The notes under the pieces are model-generated. The model searched no databases, was not told the DNA's origin, and saw nothing but the letters and a program-made list of their open reading frames with translations. From Methylomonas sp. (GTDB lineage: Bacteria > Pseudomonadota > Gammaproteobacteria > Methylococcales > Methylomonadaceae): a DNA stretch of 9,369 nucleotides. Positions 4,719 to 9,369 of the stretch are shown here, piece by piece. How positions within the stretch are numbered: the first letter of the stretch is position 1; each line of letters begins with the position of its first letter. Where the stretch lies: NCBI GenBank assembly GCA_026988195.1, contig JALSLS010000380.1, forward strand, positions 1 through 9,369, written 5' to 3'. The position numbers and the translations under genes were made by a program.

Positions 4719-5903
4719 TTAGAATTTGCACTTAGAGTTGCGCTCTTCATTCCCCAGTGTATCTAAATTATTTTCTTGATGCAGAAATCCCTTAAGTGGT
4801 GCGCGCGTCACAACCCAGTTATGTGTTGTTAGAAGAATAGTTTGGCGCAGTTGATTATTCCAAGGGCGAAAGCTTGAGGCATGTCCTTTGAATGTATCTA
4901 ATGCAGTGCTATCAGCTCTTAAATAAGAAATCATTTTTTTATAATCGGTACTTTTAGTTTCTTGTACTGCTGTTGCAATAGCTTTTACTGCCATCCATGC
5001 GGCCCAATCGGTGTTTTCCATGAGTCGCTTATTCTTTTTGATAAAACGTTTTATAAGTTGTGGGGCACCATGTCTTTCCCAACCCCAATGCCAAGCTGAA
5101 GCAGACAAACCTTCTGAACCAACAATTAGATTAGGCTTGAGTGTTTGATAGGGTAGATCACGCGCATATTCACCATCGGTATCTGCGATAAAAATTACAT
5201 CAAAGTTACCACCTGTTAATAATGTAACATTATTTTTTGCGCGTTCTCGTGGGTCATTGCCTAGCTTAAAAATGCGTTTGTCTTTAATTTTTAACCCAAA
5301 GCGTTTAGCAGAAGTTTGAAAGGCTGATGACATTTGTTTGTCTTCCGGTAATTCACCTTCGAGTACTAAAATATTTCTCCATTTTTTTGAGATTAAAAAT
5401 TGTGCTAATGCATCCATTAACATGGCATGGCTAGGTAGGGTGTGGAAAAGATTGGACTGGCAAGCCTCGTTTCGTAGTGTGTTGTCGTAGGATGAAATAT
5501 TAAAAAAGGTGATATCTTTGCCTTTAAACTTTTTTATTAATTCAGTTGTTTCAGGGGAGGGTAAGTCAAGGATGATAAATTGAACTCCCTTGCTGTTAAA
5601 TTCTTCAACAGCGGAGGAGAGTTCTTCTTTTTTTACGGTTTTTCTTTCGAGCACTAAGGCAGTATCAATATCTGCACCATGATATTTAACTTCTTTAATA
5701 GCAATCTTTGCGCCAGCAAAAGGTCGCCCTAAAGCTTGCCCAGTAAAGCGGGCAAGGAGACGTTTTTTTTTGTATCGAGGATCTTTTTTTAACTCAAGAT
5801 AAGCAATGGTAAATGTGTTTTCAGCATAAACTACCGTACTTAATGCGGTACTAAAAAAAAGACCAAATGAAAGGATGAGGGAATAAAATAGTTTAGTTAT
5901 CAT
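4719..5903 (-). CDS. ABC transporter substrate-binding protein, PQQ-dependent alcohol dehydrogenase system
   Basis: A 394-residue periplasmic binding protein, related to the branched-chain amino acid type, of the subfamily linked to PQQ alcohol dehydrogenases (TIGR03863-like by recall). Residues 1-27 are a signal peptide cut after VYA. There is no lipobox cysteine, so it should be soluble. The mature part starts FTIAYLELKKDPRYKKKRLLARF, then GRPFAGAKIAIKE (59-71), which is characteristic. Also typical are the tryptophan-rich SASAWHWGWERHGAPQ (267-282) and the C-terminal FRPWNNQLRQ (345-354). The ligand is unknown. It follows the beta-propeller gene by 11 bp, with its Shine-Dalgarno AAGGA overlapping that gene's stop, so the two should be co-transcribed and perhaps translationally coupled. 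The ATPase and permease genes often found nearby are absent; repeats follow instead. Confidence 0.88.
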   Translation of the reverse strand: MITKLFYSLILSFGLFFSTALSTVVYAENTFTIAYLELKKDPRYKKKRLLARFTGQALGRPFAGAKIAIKEVKYHGADIDTALVLERKTVKKEELSSAVEEFNSKGVQFIILDLPSPETTELIKKFKGKDITFFNISSYDNTLRNEACQSNLFHTLPSHAMLMDALAQFLISKKWRNILVLEGELPEDKQMSSAFQTSAKRFGLKIKDKRIFKLGNDPRERAKNNVTLLTGGNFDVIFIADTDGEYARDLPYQTLKPNLIVGSEGLSASAWHWGWERHGAPQLIKRFIKKNKRLMENTDWAAWMAVKAIATAVQETKSTDYKKMISYLRADSTALDTFKGHASSFRPWNNQLRQTILLTTHNWVVTRAPLKGFLHQENNLDTLGNEERNSKCKF

Positions 5904-5914
5904 TTAGTCATCCT

Positions 5915-6925
5915 TTAGTCATCAATAATAGCCATATAAGGAACACGTCCAACAGCAACTGATTTTATCACCTTGTTCTTTTGGGTATCGATGATTGAAA
6001 TATCATCACTGAGTCCATTAACTGCAAACAATAATGACTCATCTTTGTTTAGTTCGATATTCCAAACCCGTTCACCAACCAAAATGAAGTCTTTTACTTC
6101 ATGGTTACTAGTATCAACAACTGCAACATGATTGGCTCTACCCAATGCAACATAGGCTGATTTACCGTTACTCGTTATAGCAATACCTACAGGGGTTACA
6201 TCTTCCTTGCGAAAACCTTTTGGTTTAAAGCGAATGGTATCTTTTACTTTGTTTGTCGCAAGGTCAATGATGCTGATTGAAGCATCAAGTTCGCTAGTAA
6301 CCCATAACTCATTTTTACTTGCTAATAAAGCGAAGCGGCGGGGTCTTTTGCCTACTTTAATATTATTGCTTACTTTCCATGTGGATGTATCAATGACATG
6401 AACCATGTTGGCAACCTCAGAAGTAACAAACACAGTTTTTCCATCTAAGCTTGCGAGTACCCCTTCAGGTTCTTCACCCACTTCTATGGTTTTTATCATC
6501 TTTTTTTCTGCAATATCAAGCACGCCTAAGGCACCATCATCTTCCAGTGAGATATAAAGGTATTTACCGTCAGGGCTAACATCAAATGCTTCAGGATCTT
6601 CAATATCATCAGTGATTTTATCGGTGACCTTTAGTTTTGCAATATCAATAATATCAATTGAATTTCCGTCACCGCAGGCAGCCAGAATTTTGCTTTTATC
6701 GGTATTAAATGCGAGATGACGAGGGCGGTCAGATGTTTCAATTTTTTTAACTTCTTTGTAAGTTTTACCATCTAGAACTGCGACACTATTGTCTTTTTCA
6801 CTACTGATGAAGATATATCCTGTGTCTTTAGCATAGCTGAAAGTTGGAGCTAATAAAGCCATAGGGAGTGCTATCAGTGAAATTTTTATTGTGGAACGAA
6901 GTGTTTTTTGAAAAGTGTTAAACAT
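5915..6925 (-). CDS. PQQ-dependent catabolism-associated YVTN-type beta-propeller protein
   Basis: A 336-residue exported beta-propeller of the family that accompanies the PQQ-alcohol-dehydrogenase ABC system (TIGR03866-like by recall). The signal peptide covers 1-32 with a cut after SYA. The mature protein is about seven repeats of roughly 40 residues. Each has the pattern (Y/V)-(I/V)-(F/V)-hydrophobic-S, then V-hydrophobic-D near its end, for example YIFISSEKDNSVAVLD (37-52), YLYISLEDDGALGVLD (122-137) and VFVTSEVANMVHVID (165-179). One blade (about 205-260) carries an insert, KPKGFRKEDVTP. I see no PQQ-binding or catalytic residues, so a binding or scaffold role in the periplasm is more likely than an enzyme. 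It is the first gene of a pair with the binding protein. AGGA lies 10 nt before the ATG. Its leader is long and contains a miniature element. Confidence 0.88.
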   Translation of the reverse strand: MFNTFQKTLRSTIKISLIALPMALLAPTFSYAKDTGYIFISSEKDNSVAVLDGKTYKEVKKIETSDRPRHLAFNTDKSKILAACGDGNSIDIIDIAKLKVTDKITDDIEDPEAFDVSPDGKYLYISLEDDGALGVLDIAEKKMIKTIEVGEEPEGVLASLDGKTVFVTSEVANMVHVIDTSTWKVSNNIKVGKRPRRFALLASKNELWVTSELDASISIIDLATNKVKDTIRFKPKGFRKEDVTPVGIAITSNGKSAYVALGRANHVAVVDTSNHEVKDFILVGERVWNIELNKDESLLFAVNGLSDDISIIDTQKNKVIKSVAVGRVPYMAIIDD

Positions 6926-6973
6926 ATTTTAATATCCTAGTGTTTATAAATATTTAGCTTAGTTTTATCTTTA

Positions 6974-7186
6974 CCTGAATCCGTGAGGTCACTACGGCAC
7001 AGTACGCAAAGTATTGATTCATCACGGGTTTAAAAAATACCCGCTTAACCTATGAGTGAAGCTAAGATTTAGTGAGCTTCCCATCTGCGCTAGCAGATGG
7101 TGAACTCAATTATGCAGAGCTTTTTAAATCCCCTGCTAAACCAATATCTTACACCCTGCTATCCGCATTGATCTCACGGATTCAGG
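6974..7186 (+). mobile_element. MITE-like element, copy 3, with 5-bp target duplication
   Basis: A 213-bp full-length copy with ends CCTGAATCCGTGAGgt and atCTCACGGATTCAGG. The direct repeat CTTTA flanks it exactly (6969-6973 and 7187-7191), as expected for a 5-bp target-site duplication. It carries an internal hairpin, CCATCTGCGCTAGCAGATGG (7081-7100), within a wider TGAG/CTCA stem. It encodes nothing. It sits 48 bp upstream of the beta-propeller ATG and so probably lies within that gene's leader. Confidence 0.87.
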
Positions 7187-7201
7187 CTTTATTTATGAAT
7201 T

Positions 7202-7304
7202 AGGAAGTTCTAAAAACCTGATTGGTTTAAAAACAGTCTCATTGTTTATAATTTCTGCGAAGGGAGTAAATCTTTCAAAAATTATTTAGTTTTAAGAACT
7301 TCCT
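7202..7304. repeat. 103-bp segment with inverted-repeat ends
   Basis: AGGAAGTTCT-AAAA at 7202-7215 and TTTTAAGAACTTCCT at 7290-7304 are reverse complements with a one-base gap. The arms are about 75 bp apart. It may be the remains of another small element or a looped operator pair. No coding potential is visible. Confidence 0.4.
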
Positions 7305-7312
7305 TTAATCTT

Positions 7313-7357
7313 AGTATAGGAAGCGAAAAAAAGAGTATGTATAGGAAAATTTCCTAT
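7313..7357 (-). promoter_or_regulatory. Candidate activated promoter of the beta-propeller/binding-protein pair
   Basis: On the minus strand a good -10, TATACT (7318-7313), has no -35 match. Instead a perfect palindrome ATAGGAAA-T-TTTCCTAT (7357-7341) is centred about 43 bp before the predicted start near 7306. GTATAGGAA recurs 25 bp apart (7314-7322 and 7339-7347). A poor -35 with a palindrome at this distance is typical of activator-dependent promoters, and the response regulator encoded just upstream is the obvious candidate. The palindrome with the nearby T7 run could instead be the regulator gene's terminator. Confidence 0.35.
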
Positions 7358-7376
7358 TCTGTAATTTTATGAGCTA

Positions 7377-8027
7377 TTAAACTGAAATTATTCCTTCTTG
7401 ATAAGCAATTCGTGTTAATTCTGATAGCGTTCTTGCCTTTAACTTAATTTTTATCTGAGTGGCGTAATTAGAGACTGTTTTCTCACTCAGAAAGAGTAAA
7501 CCTGCTATTTCTTTACAGGACTTTCCTTCGGCTAACAGACAAAACACATCAAATTCACGAGGGGATAGCTTACTGGCACTCTTATTTTTTTCTGTTGAAG
7601 CTTCTTTTGTTGATTTGCTACTTATGTTTGTTTGCAAATCTTTTTCTATATAAGTCTTTCCTTCAGCCAATGCATAAATTGCCTTGATTAGAATCACAGG
7701 CTCACAACTTTTCGTTAAATAACCTTTTGCTCCAGCTTCAATAGCTCGCTGAACATAAACAGCTTCATTGTGGATGGAAAAAGCTAAAATTGCTACTGAG
7801 TCATCATATAAAGTCATGCGTCGTATTGCTTCTAAGCCTGTCATACTTGGTAAAGAAAGATCCATAACGACAACATTTGGCTTTAGTTCTATATATTTTT
7901 GGCAAGCATCTTCGGCGGTGCTACTTTCACCAATAATGGTTATATCATTCGTTGTTGATATTAATTGCCGATAACCTGCACGAACAACAGCATGGTCATC
8001 GACTAATAATAATTTAATTTGCTTCAT
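7377..8027 (-). CDS. NarL/FixJ-type response regulator (LuxR HTH), partner of the adjacent sensor kinase
   Basis: A 216-residue DNA-binding response regulator. The receiver domain (about 4-120) has the acidic pair D10/D11, phospho-acceptor D56 in VVMDLSLP, the switch serine S84 and K106 in LTKS. After a serine/lysine-rich linker (about 133-152) comes a LuxR-type helix-turn-helix (154-212) with LSPREFDVFCLLAEGKSCKE and LSEKTVSNY. All phosphorylation residues are intact. Its ATG lies inside the end of the kinase gene (14-nt overlap), indicating one operon and translational coupling. Close relatives include regulators of methanol and alcohol dehydrogenases (MoxX, MxaB, AgmR/ExaE). Given the kinase type and the neighbours, it probably controls PQQ-dehydrogenase genes, perhaps including the beta-propeller pair downstream. 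The exact orthology is inference. Confidence 0.92.
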   Translation of the reverse strand: MKQIKLLLVDDHAVVRAGYRQLISTTNDITIIGESSTAEDACQKYIELKPNVVVMDLSLPSMTGLEAIRRMTLYDDSVAILAFSIHNEAVYVQRAIEAGAKGYLTKSCEPVILIKAIYALAEGKTYIEKDLQTNISSKSTKEASTEKNKSASKLSPREFDVFCLLAEGKSCKEIAGLLFLSEKTVSNYATQIKIKLKARTLSELTRIAYQEGIISV

Positions 8028-9321
8028 TATTGCATCCGTTTGGTAATTCTAAGGTTATAGTTGTACCGATGCCTCGGTGAGATTTTATTTCAAGCTTCCC
8101 ATTTAATATCATGGCACGTTCACGAATCCCATTGAGCCCAGTGCCCCCATCAATTTGCTTCAAGTCGAAGCCTTTTCCATTATCTTTGACTGTCAATGTT
8201 ATTGAGTTTTTTTCAGGTTTTATTTTATGGCAAGTAAGGCTGATAACAACGTGATTTGCGGAACTATGTTTTAATATATTAGTCAGCGATTCTTGAACAA
8301 TTCTGAACAGATGAATATCATTTTCTCCACTGATGTCTCCACTAATATTCTGTAATTTAGTGTCAATCTGTAGAATTACGGCACATTTATTTTGCAATTG
8401 CCATTTATTGATTAATTCTTCAATTGCTACGATTAGACCAAATTCTTCAAGTAAGGGAGGAGTCAAGAGTTGCATCATATCGCGTACAACATTGAATAAG
8501 TTATCGCAAGTAGAATTAATACTACTAAGATGGTCATCAACAGCTTGTGGTATTTTATGATATTTAGCTGAAGCACAAAATGCTTTCATCGCCGTGAGAG
8601 ATTGCCCCATTTCATCATGAAGATCGCGGGCAAGTGATTTTCTTTCTAGTTCTTGCACATTTAACATTTTTTTGGTGAGTATCTGGTTAAGTTGTTGAGA
8701 TTTTTCAAGGTTTTCTACCATAGTATTAAAGTCACGTGAAATAGCAGAGTATTCTGGCAAATTAAAATCTGGTAGACGTTTGTGGAAATGTCCACTTTTA
8801 ATCTCTCTTAAGCCTTCAAGAATAATATTCACAGGTTTTAGAGCATGTCCAGTTACGGCATAAGCTAATACTGATGTTGCTATGATTAAAAATAGTAATA
8901 AACCAAGATATAAACGAGTCTCTTTCCATGATTTCTTAATTTCATCTGTAGGGTTTGCGACGAGCAAGAAATCATGACCCGATGGAGATGGTAAATGAAG
9001 GCTAAGCGATTGCTTTTTAGGCAATACAAATCTAACAAAAATTTGTGGCACGCCAGATACGACAAATGTTTCTTTTGAAAACTCATTTACATTGTAGCTT
9101 GTGTCATCTGGAACAATTCGCAAATGGCGAATATTACCGAGTTGTTTAATAGTGATATATTGTTTGTTTGATAGATTTAATTGCCGTGTGAGTTTTAGCG
9201 TTGATGTAACCTCATCAATAACAGCAGAACGTGCATTTAATACAGTTAATATTGTTGCTAGTAAAAAAATCACACTAGAAAATAAAACAATAATAGAGGT
9301 GATACGAAATCTTAAGTCCAT
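8014..9321 (-). CDS. MoxY/MxaY-type membrane sensor histidine kinase (HisKA_3)
   Basis: A 435-residue inner-membrane kinase. Transmembrane helix 1 is at about 7-29. The periplasmic domain (30-135) carries the LapD/MoxY N-terminal pattern: IRHLRI (64-69), VPQIFVRFV (91-99) and ADPADEI-like ANPTDEIKKSW (122-132). Helix 2 is at about 136-156, followed by HAMP (to about 208). The dimerisation/phosphotransfer domain has H235 in ARDLHDEMGQ and the LLTPPLLEEFGL segment. The ATPase domain has the N-box at N348, DNGKGFD (380-386) and GGTGLNGIRERA (392-403). All catalytic motifs are intact. MoxY-type kinases control methanol dehydrogenase in methylotrophs, and related pairs mediate the lanthanide-dependent switch between dehydrogenases; which signal this one senses is unknown. 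The ATG at 9321 lacks a close Shine-Dalgarno. The promoter is probably beyond the window, since 9322-9369 shows nothing convincing. Confidence 0.92.
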   Translation of the reverse strand: MDLRFRITSIIVLFSSVIFLLATILTVLNARSAVIDEVTSTLKLTRQLNLSNKQYITIKQLGNIRHLRIVPDDTSYNVNEFSKETFVVSGVPQIFVRFVLPKKQSLSLHLPSPSGHDFLLVANPTDEIKKSWKETRLYLGLLLFLIIATSVLAYAVTGHALKPVNIILEGLREIKSGHFHKRLPDFNLPEYSAISRDFNTMVENLEKSQQLNQILTKKMLNVQELERKSLARDLHDEMGQSLTAMKAFCASAKYHKIPQAVDDHLSSINSTCDNLFNVVRDMMQLLTPPLLEEFGLIVAIEELINKWQLQNKCAVILQIDTKLQNISGDISGENDIHLFRIVQESLTNILKHSSANHVVISLTCHKIKPEKNSITLTVKDNGKGFDLKQIDGGTGLNGIRERAMILNGKLEIKSHRGIGTTITLELPNGCNNEAN

Positions 9322-9369
9322 AGAAAGTAATTACCAATATCCCCCTTTTATTGCTATCAATAGAATCCG

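Noticed and set aside
5915..6925. The beta-propeller as a PQQ dehydrogenase
   Set aside because: It is about half the usual length of PQQ alcohol dehydrogenases, has YVTN-type blades, and shows neither their tryptophan-docking motifs nor the adjacent-cysteine pair.

Overview
The window is AT-rich bacterial DNA with seven intact protein genes, one gene fragment and many short palindromic repeats. The gene content points to a Gram-negative methylotroph or alcohol oxidiser that uses PQQ-dependent dehydrogenases. It holds a quinoprotein-dehydrogenase-associated SoxYZ-like carrier, a glutathione-dependent formaldehyde-activating enzyme (Gfa), the periplasmic binding protein and beta-propeller of the PQQ-alcohol-dehydrogenase ABC system, and a MoxY/MxaY-type sensor kinase with its response regulator. 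Protein style, low GC and the repeats fit a gammaproteobacterium, perhaps a Methylococcales-like methanotroph or related symbiont. That taxonomic guess is inference. No dehydrogenase, cytochrome, rRNA or tRNA gene is present.

Layout. Positions 1-556 hold two tandem copies of a 111-bp hairpin-rich repeat, a strong GC hairpin with T-runs, and a composite inverted repeat of the ATTCCC...GGGAAT type. At 557-649 (minus) lies the N-terminal fragment of a DUF3565-type gene. After a gene-free stretch comes a RIO-family kinase (1026-1880, plus), then a miniature transposable element (copy 1), then the SoxYZ-like carrier (2338-3270, plus). The carrier converges on gfa (3459-4073, minus), with two REP-like hairpins between them. 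Behind gfa lie a partial copy of the 111-bp repeat, an internally deleted copy 2 of the miniature element and another REP-like hairpin. A minus-strand pair follows: beta-propeller (6925-5915), then binding protein (5903-4719), 11 bp apart. Copy 3 of the miniature element sits in the leader of this pair. The minus-strand two-component pair (kinase 9321-8014, regulator 8027-7377) overlaps by 14 nt and lies upstream of it.

How the genes fit together. A PQQ alcohol dehydrogenase encoded elsewhere would make formaldehyde or another aldehyde in the periplasm. The SoxYZ-like carrier, beta-propeller and binding protein are periplasmic accessories of that system, and Gfa would condense formaldehyde with glutathione in the cytoplasm. 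The kinase/regulator pair is the kind that controls methanol and alcohol dehydrogenase genes.

The most notable observation is that the carrier and gfa, which lie about 1.8 kb apart on opposite strands, have almost identical promoters. Each has TTGACA, then a 17-nt spacer almost filled by the palindrome RAATGAA-YA-TTCATTC, then a TA-rich -10. This looks like one operator read by one repressor, not encoded here, and suggests a co-regulated formaldehyde/alcohol-oxidation regulon.
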